NCBI GenBank assembly: GCA_027623325.1
Contig: JAQBXY010000017.1
Location: 1-64,000 of the forward strand
Source of the DNA: Gemmatimonadota bacterium
GTDB taxonomy: Bacteria > Gemmatimonadota > Gemmatimonadetes > Longimicrobiales > Gaopeijiaceae
Reading direction: 5' to 3'
DNA length: 64,000 nt
Shown here piece after piece: positions 25,243 through 34,219 of the stretch (its first letter is position 1; every line of letters starts with the position of its first letter). Position numbers and translations under genes: made by a program. The notes under the pieces were generated by a model. The model had not been told where the DNA came from, searched no databases, and saw nothing but the letters and a program-made list of their open reading frames with translations.

Positions 25243-26316
25243 CGATTGATTGCGGTAGTAGCGTTGTCGGGATTCTTCGCGTCGGGCTGTGCAGAGACCG
25301 AGGCACCGGCGGCGAATCTGGCGGCTGACGGAGTGATACTCGCGATGGATGGCGAAGGTCACCTCGCGAATGTACGGCAACTGACGGCCGGAGGAGAGAA
25401 CGCCGAGGCATACTGGGCCTACGACGGTTCGAAGCTGATCTACCAGGCGCGCAAGCAGGGGATGGAGTGCGATCAGATCTTCGTCCTCGACCCGCATACC
25501 GCGGAGACGCATCGGGTCAGCAATGGCGAGGGCCGCACGACGTGCTCGTACTTCTATCCGTCCGGCGATCAGATTCTGTACTCGTCCACCCACCATCACG
25601 ACGCCTCGTGTCCGGCCAACCCCGACTTTTCGCTCGGGTACGTGTGGCCGGTGTACAACACCTACGATGTGTTCGTCGCGAACGCGGACGGCACCAACCT
25701 GCGCCAGCTAACGATCGAAGACGGTTACGACGCCGAGGCGACGTTCTCGCCCGTGGGCGATCGGATCGTTTTCACCTCGGTCCGCAACGGGGATCTCGAC
25801 CTGTTCGCCATGAATCCCGACGGTTCGGACGTGGTTCAGCTCACGGATCGCATAGGATACGATGGCGGCGCGTTCTATTCTCCCGACGGCTCGAAGATCA
25901 TCTGGCGCGCGCACTACCCGGAAGCGGGAGCGGAGCTCGACGACTACCAGAGGCTTCTCGGTGAAGGGCTACTCCGTCCCGGAGAGCTGGAGATTTGGGT
26001 GATGGACGCGGACGGGTCCAACCCGCGGCAGGTCACCAACGTGGGGGGCGCCAACTTCGCCCCGTATTGGCACCCGTCTGGCGATCGGATTCTGTTCAGT
26101 TCGAATCACAAGGATGAGACCGGGCGCGATTTCGACATCTTCATGATCAACCTCGATGGGACCGGGCTGGAGCAGATCACCCACGCGGAGGGTTTCGACG
26201 GATTCCCGGTGTTCAGCCCCGACGGACGGTATCTCGTGTTCGGCTCGAACCGGAACAACGGTGACTCCAGCGACACCAACGTCTTCATCGCGGAGTGGGT
26301 CGACGGGGGTTCCTGA
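25234..26316 (+). CDS. TolB-like beta-propeller lipoprotein
   Basis: A 360-residue protein. The GTG at 25234 gives a signal ending in the lipobox FASGC; AGGA lies about 9 bases upstream. The mature part holds repeated PD40 (WD40-like) blades: [59 protein letters not shown] and [14 protein letters not shown]. It should form a propeller on the outside of the inner membrane or on the outer membrane and act as a binding scaffold. The first 9 bases overlap the start of the divergent M28 peptidase gene. A strong terminator follows. Confidence 0.87.
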   Translation: MTHRLIAVVALSGFFASGCAETEAPAANLAADGVILAMDGEGHLANVRQLTAGGENAEAYWAYDGSKLIYQARKQGMECDQIFVLDPHTAETHRVSNGEGRTTCSYFYPSGDQILYSSTHHHDASCPANPDFSLGYVWPVYNTYDVFVANADGTNLRQLTIEDGYDAEATFSPVGDRIVFTSVRNGDLDLFAMNPDGSDVVQLTDRIGYDGGAFYSPDGSKIIWRAHYPEAGAELDDYQRLLGEGLLRPGELEIWVMDADGSNPRQVTNVGGANFAPYWHPSGDRILFSSNHKDETGRDFDIFMINLDGTGLEQITHAEGFDGFPVFSPDGRYLVFGSNRNNGDSSDTNVFIAEWVDGGS

Positions 26317-26345
26317 CCCTGGCGGTACGAAGAGTTCTCGAACGA

Positions 26346-26379
26346 AAGAGGGTCGGGCGGAGCACCGCCCGACCCTCTT
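26346..26379. terminator. Bidirectional terminator
   Basis: AAGAGGGTCGGGCGG (26346-26360) pairs perfectly with 26365-26379 around an AGCA loop. The 15-bp stem has A-rich and T-containing flanks on both sides and sits between convergent genes. Confidence 0.88.
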
Positions 26380-26425
26380 GTCAGTACAAGGAAACCCTTA
26401 CGCCAGCTGGCTGAACTCCGATGGG

Positions 26426-27175
26426 CTAGCCGATCCGTTCGATTTCGATTGTTGCGACAGGGCTGTCCCAGCCGTGTATCCCAACCTGCAGATCGTCATC
26501 GCCCTCGATCCCGGTGTGGACACGCACAATCCCCCCTTCCGCGAGAGCGGGGTTGCTTGCGCCGGTCCCCGAGTCGGTGCTGGCGACGCCCGTGAGCGGC
26601 GCGCACGGCGGCACGAGATCCGCGAAGTCTTCGGTGTTCATTTCGGTGCCGGCGTCATAGGCGACGGCATCGATCGTCACCGTGTCACCGATTCGTTTGG
26701 GTAGTCGCTGCGCGTCGACCCCCGTGAAGCCGTCGTTCGTGCAGATGAGCATCGCGACGATCGAGAGGTACTTGGCTCCGGTGTCACCGGTGACGACGAA
26801 GGTGACGCTCTCGCTGGGAAGTACGGGAGGAAGGGTTGGACCCTGGGTCACCACAACCGCGTCTACGTGCTGGCTCTGTCCCAGTGCTTCGATCATCGGA
26901 TCGAGATTCCCGTTCTCCGCGATCTGCTGAACCTCGAAGCTGGCGGGCTGTCCCATCTCGAACAGATGAACGGGACTGCGATGGATCGCGGCCAAGGGTG
27001 GAGTGAGTGGCTGACCCGCCGTGAGGTTGGACACGGTCACGCGATAACTTGCGGTACCGGCTTCGCCGGTGGCCGCCGAGCTGGCGAACTGCGGACCGAC
27101 CGAGGTCTCCGATTCGTCCAGACATGCTCCTGAGCCGAGCACGAGGCCGAGCGCGATGACGGAAATACGACGCAT
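26426..27175 (-). CDS. Spondin-domain lipoprotein
   Basis: A 249-residue protein with a lipoprotein signal (MRRISVIALGLVLGSGAC). The mature part follows the spondin domain known in secreted bacterial and animal proteins: YRVTVSNLTAGQPLTPPLAA, SPVHLFEMGQPAS, and VVTGDTGAKYLSIVAMLICTNDGFTG. Spondin domains bind at surfaces; the bacterial role is unknown. The ATG at 27175 is chosen for its signal peptide. Upstream lie two operator-like repeats (27347-27380). Confidence 0.8.
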   Translation of the reverse strand: MRRISVIALGLVLGSGACLDESETSVGPQFASSAATGEAGTASYRVTVSNLTAGQPLTPPLAAIHRSPVHLFEMGQPASFEVQQIAENGNLDPMIEALGQSQHVDAVVVTQGPTLPPVLPSESVTFVVTGDTGAKYLSIVAMLICTNDGFTGVDAQRLPKRIGDTVTIDAVAYDAGTEMNTEDFADLVPPCAPLTGVASTDSGTGASNPALAEGGIVRVHTGIEGDDDLQVGIHGWDSPVATIEIERIG

Positions 27176-27403
27176 GATGCTTCTCCGAGCCTGAGGGGCG
27201 TTGCGACCGCTTGCTGCGATCGGGTGATAGACTCGATGAACGCAATGCCGGTGCCCGAGCGAACACGGTGCCGCCGACGAGGGCATCTCGTTGATCGCTA
27301 GGGGGTTAGCCCCTAGGACACGGCGAGACCGCCGCCACCGGAAGCCGTTTCACGAAACGTCTAACTGTTTCACGAAACGTTCAGGCGGGGGTCCCCCCTT
27401 CGC
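27176..27403. other. Intergenic region upstream of the spondin gene
   Basis: This 228-base gap holds a hairpin (CTAGGGG/CCCCTAG, 27298-27316) and two tandem 14-base dyad elements (27347-27380). No gene is seen. Confidence 0.6.
27347..27380. promoter_or_regulatory. Two tandem operator-like dyads, 20 bases apart
   Basis: GTTTCACGAAACGT occurs at 27347-27360 and again at 27367-27380. Each is a dyad (GTTTC-AC-GAAAC). The 20-base spacing puts them on the same face of the helix, as for paired repressor dimers. They lie 172-205 bases upstream of the spondin gene start and 24 bases past the end of the Nudix gene. No regulator gene is adjacent. Confidence 0.6.
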
Positions 27404-28039
27404 TCAGAGTTTCCCGGGAGCCTCGATTTCGGGCTTCGGGTACTGCTCGAGAAAGTGCGAGAGAATCCGGTGCGTCAGGCCCCAAACGTGTCCACCCGCG
27501 AGTTGATAGCTCGGGTAGGCTTGCACCCCAATCGGGAAATCGACGTCGATCGAGCTCCGTGTTTCCGGCAAGCGGAGCGTATCGAGCGAGATCCAGAAGA
27601 CGCCGTCGAGCTCATGACTCGCCACGATTGCTTCCGTCTCCGCCGGCACCGCGAAGACGAAGGGGGCGATACGGAGCTTCGGGAGTCGCGCGCTGACCGG
27701 CGCGACATCGTCGAGGCGCCCCAGCGGCATGCCGATGCGCTGGAGGTCCACGCCGGTCTCCTCCATCGTCTCACGCATGGCGGTATGGAGGAGGCCCGAA
27801 TCCGTGCGGTCCCAACGGCCTCCCGGAAGGGCCATTTGGCCGGACCAGGGATCCCGTTCCGAAACCGCGCGCCTGATCAATAGGAAGTCGACCTCCTCGC
27901 GTGCCCGCAGGATGACGGAGACCGCGGCCTCCATTCTGTCGCCTCCCGTCACGGGCCCACTCAGCTTCCGGGTCGGGCGGGATGCCAACGCTTCGCGCAA
28001 CGCGCGGAATCGGGGATCGGGCTCGAGAGGTTGAATCAC
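27404..28039 (-). CDS. Nudix hydrolase, CoA-diphosphatase type
   Basis: A 211-residue Nudix protein. DPWSGQMALPGGRWDRTD then TAMRETMEETGVDL gives the Nudix helix with the REtxEEtG core. The preceding SGQMALPGG resembles the CoA pyrophosphatase subgroup (NudL-like), which cleaves CoA to 3',5'-ADP and phosphopantetheine. The first Gly-x5-Glu position is occupied by Gly-x5-Asp or Ser, so the match is not perfect. The GTG at 28039 overlaps the stop of queE; the longer open frame upstream lies inside queE and is rejected. Confidence 0.8.
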   Translation of the reverse strand: MIQPLEPDPRFRALREALASRPTRKLSGPVTGGDRMEAAVSVILRAREEVDFLLIRRAVSERDPWSGQMALPGGRWDRTDSGLLHTAMRETMEETGVDLQRIGMPLGRLDDVAPVSARLPKLRIAPFVFAVPAETEAIVASHELDGVFWISLDTLRLPETRSSIDVDFPIGVQAYPSYQLAGGHVWGLTHRILSHFLEQYPKPEIEAPGKL

Positions 28040-28704
28040 ACGCCCGTCGCCTCCGCTCCCCAAATGAGCTTGTGGACCTGGATTTGAAAGCGGACCGGTA
28101 ACCCATCGGCCAGGATCCAGGCTGCGAGAGCCTCCAGATCGACCTCGCCCCACACCGGAGATATTAGCAAGGCGCGTAGCGAGCCCGACCGCACTCGGTC
28201 GTCCAGGCCGCGGGTCTGGATCGCCTCTCTCGCCCACTCATAATCCTCGCGGTCCTTCACCACGAACTTCACCTCGTCCCTCTCGGTCAGGTGTTCGAGG
28301 TTCGTCCAGAGGTTCCGGGCACTCTCCCCCGAGCCGGGACATTTGAGGTCCATGATCTTGTGCACACGAGGATCGAGCGGACCGACGTCGAAGGCTCCTG
28401 AGGTCTCGACCAGAACGGTATAGCCCTCGCCGAGGAGTCGATCGGCCAGATCGAATGCGCCGGCGTGGGCGAGGGGCTCGCCGCCCGTGATCTCGACGAG
28501 TTGTGTGGGGTGACGTTGGACTTCGGCGAGGATCTCGTCGAAGGTCATGCGCTTCCCACCCTGAAACGCATATGCCGTGTCGCACCAGGTGCAGCGGAGG
28601 GGGCAGCCTGTAAGGCGCACGAAGGTGCACGGCAGGCCCGCCCACGTCGACTCACCCTGAATCGAGTGGAAGATCTCGGTAATGCGCAGGAACGGCTCAG
28701 TCAT
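28036..28704 (-). CDS. queE: 7-carboxy-7-deazaguanine synthase QueE
   Basis: A 222-residue radical SAM enzyme of queuosine biosynthesis, turning carboxy-tetrahydropterin into 7-carboxy-7-deazaguanine. The cluster motif is CPLRCTWC (C-x3-C-x2-C), the form normal for QueE. FHSIQGESTWAGLPCTFVRL and EITGGEPLAH are also typical. It overlaps the Nudix gene by 4 bases and the upstream small gene by 8 bases. The last pathway enzyme, QueG, is encoded 4.4 kb to the right; queC and queD are not in the window. Confidence 0.94.
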   Translation of the reverse strand: MTEPFLRITEIFHSIQGESTWAGLPCTFVRLTGCPLRCTWCDTAYAFQGGKRMTFDEILAEVQRHPTQLVEITGGEPLAHAGAFDLADRLLGEGYTVLVETSGAFDVGPLDPRVHKIMDLKCPGSGESARNLWTNLEHLTERDEVKFVVKDREDYEWAREAIQTRGLDDRVRSGSLRALLISPVWGEVDLEALAAWILADGLPVRFQIQVHKLIWGAEATGV

Positions 28705-29062
28705 CGGATTCGGCCTGTTGTCGCTGTATGGCCTCTTCGAGCAGGTGCTGCACTTCGAGCAGCGTCTTCAGGCCTAAGCGTTCCGTCGCCTGCTCCGGAC
28801 TGTTGCACTCAACCAGCGTCGGAGTCTCGACGTGGCCAACGATCCCGACGCCGTTCTGGGCCCATCGCGGAAAGACGAGGTATCCGGCGACCGGGTTCCG
28901 AAGGTTCGCAGTCCTCTCGGTCTCGACCGAGACTGTGTACGGATGCCCGTCCGAGCCTTCGTAGGCGGGCGGACGGTCATGCACACGAAAGTAGCCCCCG
29001 AGCGTCGTGTCATCCTCGCCCGTGGGCACGAGCGCTTCGGATTCGGGATCTACGTGGGACAT
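28697..29062 (-). CDS. Hypothetical protein upstream of queE
   Basis: A 121-residue protein with no family I recognise. It is soluble, with a beta-rich N-terminal half (GYLVFPRWAQNGVGIVGHVE) and a C-terminal helix (KTLLEVQHLLEEAIQRQQ). It overlaps queE by 8 bases, so it is the first gene of a three-gene operon with queE and the Nudix gene. Its link to queuosine synthesis is unproven. Confidence 0.65.
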   Translation of the reverse strand: MSHVDPESEALVPTGEDDTTLGGYFRVHDRPPAYEGSDGHPYTVSVETERTANLRNPVAGYLVFPRWAQNGVGIVGHVETPTLVECNSPEQATERLGLKTLLEVQHLLEEAIQRQQAESDD

Positions 29063-29243
29063 GCCAGCCTATTGGGTTCGGGAGCGGAGCGATCGTCGGC
29101 CGCCCATCGGGACGCGGAGTTCACAGACTATTCGGGAAGCTAGAATAACGTTTCCGGCCGAGCTACCGACCGGGTCGGTTGTGAGTCCCCTCTGCGGCGG
29201 CGTAGTTTCGGGCCCTGCGGAAATCCCTGTGCCAGGCGACCCG

Positions 29244-30281
29244 ATGGCCAAAATGATGCGCGCTGCGGTGTTCGAGGACTTTGGCGGTCCCGGTGTGGTG
29301 GAAATCCGGAAGGTGCCCATACCCGAGCCGGGTCCGGGAGAGGTCCGGATCAAGGTCGAGGCGGCCGCCATGAATCACCTGGACCTCTGGGTACGCCGGG
29401 GCCTGCCGATCGAAACCCCCATGCCGCACATCGGTGGGTCCGACATTGCTGGCACGGTCCACGCGGTGGGGCTCGGCGCCGAAGACGTGCCGATCGGGAC
29501 GCGGGTCGTTGTCGATCCTTCACTCGCCTACGGGTGGTATGACGGTCAGGACCGGGGGGAGTCGTTCGATGAACTGCCGTTCCGCATTATCGGCGAGCAT
29601 ACCCAGGGCGGATTCGCCGAGTACGCGGTCGTGCCCGCCGAGAACCTCCTCGAGATCCCGGACGGCTTTCCGGCCGCTCAGGCGGCGGCGGCCGGGTTGG
29701 TCTTTGTGACGGCCTGGAGGGCGCTCATCACGAGGGGGCGGCTTCGCGTGGGCGAGCGCGTTCTGATCACTGGGGCATCGGGCGGAGTCGGCACGGCAGC
29801 TGTTCAGGTCGCGGATCGTGCCGGAGCCAAGGTCTTTGCGGTCACCGGTGGTGCCGAGAAGGTCCGTTTGCTGTCCGAGCTCGGTGCAGACATCGTCTAT
29901 GATCGCCACCAGGTCGACTTCTCTCGGGAGGTCTGGCGTGATACGTACAAAGAGGGGGTCGACGTCGTCTTCGACACGGTCGGAGAAGAGATTTGGCCCA
30001 AGTGTCTTCGGGCGTTGTCGAAGGGTGGCAGGCTCGTGACATCAGGTGCGACCACGGGCAGCCGCGGTGTGACCGAACTCCGGCTGGTGTTCTGGAAGCA
30101 GCTGGAGATTCTCGGCAGCACGATGGGCACCCCGACCGAGTTCCGGGAGGTCATGCGCCTCGTGTTCGACGGGACCTTTTCTCCGGTCATTCAGGAGATC
30201 CTCCCGCTCGACCAGGCGAGACGAGCGCACGAGATCCTCGAGGCGGGGAAAATTTTCGGAAAGCTTGTTCTGGTACCGTGA
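29244..30281 (+). CDS. Zinc-type MDR alcohol dehydrogenase lacking the structural-zinc cysteines
   Basis: A 345-residue medium-chain dehydrogenase/reductase. GGSDIAGTVHAVG and the Rossmann segment VLITGASGGVGTAAVQVA are clear. In relatives the region after VNPGLSCG carries four Cys for a structural zinc; here it reads VDPSLAYGWYDGQDRGES with no Cys. EHTQGGFAEYAVVP follows normally. It may therefore be a zinc-poor quinone-reductase-like form. I use the ATG at 29244 because the domain begins right after it; an ATG at 29253 is possible. It is followed by mazG after 13 bases. Confidence 0.84.
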   Translation: MAKMMRAAVFEDFGGPGVVEIRKVPIPEPGPGEVRIKVEAAAMNHLDLWVRRGLPIETPMPHIGGSDIAGTVHAVGLGAEDVPIGTRVVVDPSLAYGWYDGQDRGESFDELPFRIIGEHTQGGFAEYAVVPAENLLEIPDGFPAAQAAAAGLVFVTAWRALITRGRLRVGERVLITGASGGVGTAAVQVADRAGAKVFAVTGGAEKVRLLSELGADIVYDRHQVDFSREVWRDTYKEGVDVVFDTVGEEIWPKCLRALSKGGRLVTSGATTGSRGVTELRLVFWKQLEILGSTMGTPTEFREVMRLVFDGTFSPVIQEILPLDQARRAHEILEAGKIFGKLVLVP

Positions 30282-30294
30282 GGGGACGCGACTG

Positions 30295-30615
30295 ATGGAG
30301 ATCAAGGAAGCGCAGGCGAGGGTCGACGAATGGATCTCCCAGTTCGAAGAGGGCTATTGGCCCCCCCTTACGAATCTGGCGCGGCTCACCGAGGAGGTCG
30401 GCGAGCTCGCGCGCGAGATGAACCACCGCTTCGGTCACAAGACCAAGCGGCCGGACGAGGCGGAACAGGATCTGGCGATTGAGCTCGCCGACGTTCTGTT
30501 CGTCCTGCTGGTGATCGCAAACGAACAGGGGATCCAGCTGGACGAGGCGCTCGAGCGAGTGCTGGAAAAGTACCGCACCCGTGACTCGGATCGTTGGACG
30601 CCGGTGGTAGGGTAG
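30295..30615 (+). CDS. MazG-like nucleotide pyrophosphohydrolase
   Basis: A 106-residue all-helical protein of the MazG/all-alpha NTP pyrophosphatase family, which hydrolyses nucleoside triphosphates to monophosphates. The metal motif is LTEEVGELAREM (ExxE) with ELADVLFVLL (ExxD) later. GAGGGGA precedes the ATG. It may clear damaged or unwanted nucleotides. It converges with the aminotransferase gene after 18 bases. Confidence 0.87.
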   Translation: MEIKEAQARVDEWISQFEEGYWPPLTNLARLTEEVGELAREMNHRFGHKTKRPDEAEQDLAIELADVLFVLLVIANEQGIQLDEALERVLEKYRTRDSDRWTPVVG

Positions 30616-30633
30616 CCGCTTGGGCGTTCCGGG

Positions 30634-31761
30634 TTACCCCTTGTAGCTCGCGAGGACCTCAACACACCGATCGACCTCGGCCTCGCTGTTGTAGAAGTGA
30701 GGACTCACGCGGACGAACCCCGGTCGGTAGTCCACGATGATGTCGTGGCTCGCGAGATGCTTGACGGCACCGGGTGGATCATCGTGGTGAATCATCACGA
30801 TCGCGGTGCGGTGGTCCGCTTCGGCCGACCGGACCCGGAGCCCGGCGTCGCGGACACCGGCCATTAGGCGGTCGGTGAGCTCCCGGTTGCGGAGCGCGAT
30901 GTGTTCGATGCCAACTTCGTCTACGATCTCCTGGCCACCGAGCGCCGTATGCACGGTCGGCAGAGCGGGCGTGCCCAACTCGAAGCGTCGAGCATCAGGC
31001 CGATACTCGAAGCCCTCGAGGTCGAACTCGAATTGCCGGTTCGTTGCGAACCATGATGTGATGCGGGGCTCGAGCGCCTCGACGAGCTCGTCGCGTACGT
31101 AGAGGTAGGCGAGGCCTGGTCCTCCACAAAGCCACTTGAGCGGACCGTTGGTATAGAAATCGACTCCGGTAGACGGAAGCGTAACCGGGATCTGGCCCGC
31201 CCCTTGGTATCCATCGATGAGCGACAACGCTCCGACACCACGTGCGATCTCCGCAAGCGCGCCGAGGTCCTGCGCGTAGCCGGTGGTGAAGAAGACGTGG
31301 CTCGTGGCCAGAAACAGTGTGCGCTCGTCTACAACCGCTTCGAACTGTTCGGGGTCGATACGGATGCCGTCGGGGCTGCGCAGCACGACGAGTTCGATCT
31401 CGGGCTTCACCGCCCACTGGTACGCGAGCGTCGGGAAGTCGAGCTCGGTGCAGACCACGCGGTTGCGACCGCGGGCCGGTACGGATTCTGTAATGACAGC
31501 GAGCGCCGCCGAGGTGGAAGGGAGCAGCGCCAGCTCTCGCGGCGTCGTGCCAAGGAACGTGGCCACACGCCCCCTCAGGTCCTCCACCCGACCGAGCCAG
31601 TGCCGATACCAGGCGGACGCGCCCATGTCGTGCCAGCGCTCAGTGAACTCACCGAGGTATGCCTCGGACCGATGAGAGAGCGCTCCGAGGGAGCACGAGT
31701 TGAGATACGTGCGGCGCTCGAGGATCGGGAATTCGGCACGCACGGCGTTCAGGTCGAACAC
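30634..31761 (-). CDS. Class V aminotransferase-family PLP enzyme
   Basis: A 375-residue fold-type I PLP enzyme. The PLP lysine is in YTNGPLKWLCGGPG. An Asp in SLIDGYQGAGQ contacts the cofactor. Kynureninase- and cysteine desulfurase-like members share this layout (NSCSLGALSHRSEAYL near the start). The substrate cannot be told. It is divergent from the glycosyltransferase gene at 31899. Confidence 0.85.
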   Translation of the reverse strand: MFDLNAVRAEFPILERRTYLNSCSLGALSHRSEAYLGEFTERWHDMGASAWYRHWLGRVEDLRGRVATFLGTTPRELALLPSTSAALAVITESVPARGRNRVVCTELDFPTLAYQWAVKPEIELVVLRSPDGIRIDPEQFEAVVDERTLFLATSHVFFTTGYAQDLGALAEIARGVGALSLIDGYQGAGQIPVTLPSTGVDFYTNGPLKWLCGGPGLAYLYVRDELVEALEPRITSWFATNRQFEFDLEGFEYRPDARRFELGTPALPTVHTALGGQEIVDEVGIEHIALRNRELTDRLMAGVRDAGLRVRSAEADHRTAIVMIHHDDPPGAVKHLASHDIIVDYRPGFVRVSPHFYNSEAEVDRCVEVLASYKG

Positions 31762-31898
31762 TCGACCTCCTGGGACGGAAACGGTCGCAGACGATACCGC
31801 CAGGTGGTGCGCCCTCGCTACCTCCCTTTGCGCCTTCAGGGGCGTGTCCCGACCTTCGACCTCAACGCCCCCTCGCTACACTGCCCCGTGACACCGTC

Positions 31899-33071
31899 AT
31901 GACGCCGTTCCTCTTCGCGCTCCCTTGGCTGGGGATCCTCGTCTTCCTGCTCTTTGTCGTGCGCGTGCCGCGCGAGCTCCCGAGTGGAGATCGGGCCGAT
32001 GCAGACCGACCGTTCGTCAGCATCATCGTCCCCGCCAGGAACGAGTCCATCAACATCGAGAATTGCCTCACATCGCTCACCGCCTCGACCTACCCCGCGT
32101 TCGAGGTGATCGTGGTCGACGACCGGAGTGAGGACGGCACCGCCGATATCGCTCGGAGTGTGTCGCATGGTTACGCGCGTGACCTGCGCGTGGTGGCCGG
32201 AGCCGATCTGCCCGAGGGGTGGCTCGGCAAGCCGTGGGCGTGCCACCAGGGCGCGCTCGTCGCGAGGGGCGACCTTCTGTTGTTCACGGATGCCGACACC
32301 ACACATGGCCCGCCCCTCCTGAGTCGGGCGGTCGCCGGCATGGATGAAGAGGGTGCAGACCTCCTCACCATCGTCGGCCGTCAGCTCATGGAGACCTTCT
32401 GGGAGCGGCTGGTCCAGCCTCAGATCTTCCTCGTCATGCTCTTCCGCTTCCCGAATTTCGAGAAGAGCGTCCGCAACAAGCGGTGGCGCGATGCGATCGC
32501 CAACGGCCAGTTCTTACTCTACCAACGTGAAGCATACGATGCGCTCGGTGGACACGAGGCGGTCCGCGACCAGGTCGTCGAAGATCTGGCGCTCGCACAG
32601 ATTACGAAACGTGAGGGTCGGCGACTGCGCATGCGATCCGCGGAGGCTGACTTCGCGACGCGTATGTACCGGTCACTCGGAGAGCTCGTCGCGGGGTGGT
32701 CCAAGAACCTCGTGCTGGGTGGACTCCAGAGCGTTCCCGCTCCGCTCCGCCCGATCGTCGCCCCCGCTTCACTGGTGGCGGGCGTCGGCCTCTGGCTCGT
32801 TCCTCCGTTCGCGCTGCTTGTGGCGAGTCTCGGTTGGGCCGGCGGTCTCGCCGGACCGGTGTTCCTATGGTCGATCGCAGTTTGTGCAGTCAGCGCGCTG
32901 GCCTTCGCGCTCTTCACGAGCAAGATGGGAGCCCCGGCAGCATACGGCCTTCTTTACCCGCTCGGAGCCGCGGTCGGCACCTACATCTTCCTCCGCTCAT
33001 GGATCCGCGGAAGGAACGTCGAATGGAAAGGGCGCCGGTACCGGGTCCGCCCTCTCTCGGACCGCGCGTGA
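31899..33071 (+). CDS. Membrane glycosyltransferase, family 2 (HpnB/CrtQ-like)
   Basis: A 390-residue GT2 protein. There is one N-terminal membrane helix, then a GT-A domain: SIIVPARNESINIENCL, VIVVDDRSEDGT, LFTDADTTHGP (DxD) and EDLALAQ. Three or four C-terminal membrane helices follow (about 285-370). The order resembles the hopanoid-associated HpnB and carotenoid CrtQ glycosyltransferases, so a membrane lipid is a likely acceptor. Its stop overlaps the start of queG. Confidence 0.85.
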   Translation: MTPFLFALPWLGILVFLLFVVRVPRELPSGDRADADRPFVSIIVPARNESINIENCLTSLTASTYPAFEVIVVDDRSEDGTADIARSVSHGYARDLRVVAGADLPEGWLGKPWACHQGALVARGDLLLFTDADTTHGPPLLSRAVAGMDEEGADLLTIVGRQLMETFWERLVQPQIFLVMLFRFPNFEKSVRNKRWRDAIANGQFLLYQREAYDALGGHEAVRDQVVEDLALAQITKREGRRLRMRSAEADFATRMYRSLGELVAGWSKNLVLGGLQSVPAPLRPIVAPASLVAGVGLWLVPPFALLVASLGWAGGLAGPVFLWSIAVCAVSALAFALFTSKMGAPAAYGLLYPLGAAVGTYIFLRSWIRGRNVEWKGRRYRVRPLSDRA

Positions 33072-34219
33072 CGCTCACGGCCCGACTCCAAGAGCGCGCT
33101 AGAGAACTCGGCTTCACGCTGTGTGGTGTGGCCGACCCGAGCCCCAGTGAGCACGCCGTCTTCTACCAAGCTTGGTTGGACGCCGACCACCATGGAGCGA
33201 TGTCCTACCTGGCGAGGCCTGATGCGGTCGCGAGGCGTGGCGACCTAAAGGGTACTCTGGACGGTGTGCGGTCCGTGGTCGTGGTGGCCCACGAGTACTA
33301 CCGAGACGATAGCCCCGAGGCGGTCGCAGACCCTTCCCGCGGGGTGATCGCACGGTACGCCCGAGGCGACGACTATCACGATGTTGTCCACTCGAAACTC
33401 CGCGCGCTCCTCGGTTGGCTCGAAGCGTCGGAAGGGGGAGTGACCGGTCGCGTCTACGTCGACACAGGCCCGATTCTCGAACGAGAGCTGGCTCAGCGCG
33501 CCGGCCTGGGTTGGTTTGGTCGCAACACCATGCTCATCAATCCGCGGCGTGGCTCGTACTTCGTCCTCGGTGTGCTTCTGCTCGACAGCGAACTGCCGAG
33601 GAGCGAACCGTTCTCCGAGGACCGCTGTGGGTCCTGCCGTGCATGCCTGGACGCCTGCCCGACTGGAGCGCTCCTCGGACGTGATGCGGCCGGCGCCCCC
33701 ACGATCGACGCTCGGCGGTGTATCTCCTATCTCACGATCGAACTCCGAGGCGTCATCGAACCCGAGCTGCGTCCGTTGATGGGAAATCGTGTCTTTGGTT
33801 GTGACATCTGCCAGGAGGTGTGCCCGTGGAACGAACGCTTCGCACAGCCCTTCACCGAGCCCGCTTACGAGGCGCGTGAGGGCCTCGACGGACCCTCCCT
33901 CGTGGAACTTGCCGCCCGCCTCTCAGCGATGTCGGGAAAGGCGTTCAGCAGAGCCTACGCAGGCTCGCCCCTCGTGCGCACAGGGCGGGAGGGACTTCTC
34001 CGGAACGTCTGCGTGGCGCTCGGGAATTGGGGCGCGATGGACGCGGTGCCTGCGCTCGTCACGGCTCTTTCGGATCCCGCCCCCATCGTGCGTGGGCATG
34101 CCGCGTGGGCTCTGGGGCGTGTGGGCTCCTCCGAAGCGCTGTTTGCTCTCGGGTCACGACACCCGGCTGAGACCGACCCTTTCGTGCTGGAAGAGATCGC
34201 TCGGGCGCTGTCGGCCTAG
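33068..34219 (+). CDS. queG: Epoxyqueuosine reductase QueG
   Basis: A 383-residue enzyme for the last step of queuosine synthesis on tRNA; it uses cobalamin and two 4Fe-4S clusters. CGSCRACLDACPTGAL and CDICQEVCPWN bind the clusters. The N-terminal half (GLGWFGRNTML) is the cobalamin-binding part. A HEAT-like tail (about 310-383) matches the long QueG form. The GTG at 33068 overlaps the stop of the glycosyltransferase gene; the open frame further upstream lies inside that gene. Confidence 0.95.
   Translation: MTLTARLQERARELGFTLCGVADPSPSEHAVFYQAWLDADHHGAMSYLARPDAVARRGDLKGTLDGVRSVVVVAHEYYRDDSPEAVADPSRGVIARYARGDDYHDVVHSKLRALLGWLEASEGGVTGRVYVDTGPILERELAQRAGLGWFGRNTMLINPRRGSYFVLGVLLLDSELPRSEPFSEDRCGSCRACLDACPTGALLGRDAAGAPTIDARRCISYLTIELRGVIEPELRPLMGNRVFGCDICQEVCPWNERFAQPFTEPAYEAREGLDGPSLVELAARLSAMSGKAFSRAYAGSPLVRTGREGLLRNVCVALGNWGAMDAVPALVTALSDPAPIVRGHAAWALGRVGSSEALFALGSRHPAETDPFVLEEIARALSA

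Noticed and set aside
27298-27316. CTAGGGG/CCCCTAG hairpin considered as the terminator of the Nudix operon
   Set aside because: It has no T-run and lies beyond the operator-like repeats, about 90 bases past the stop; I list it only as part of the intergenic region.
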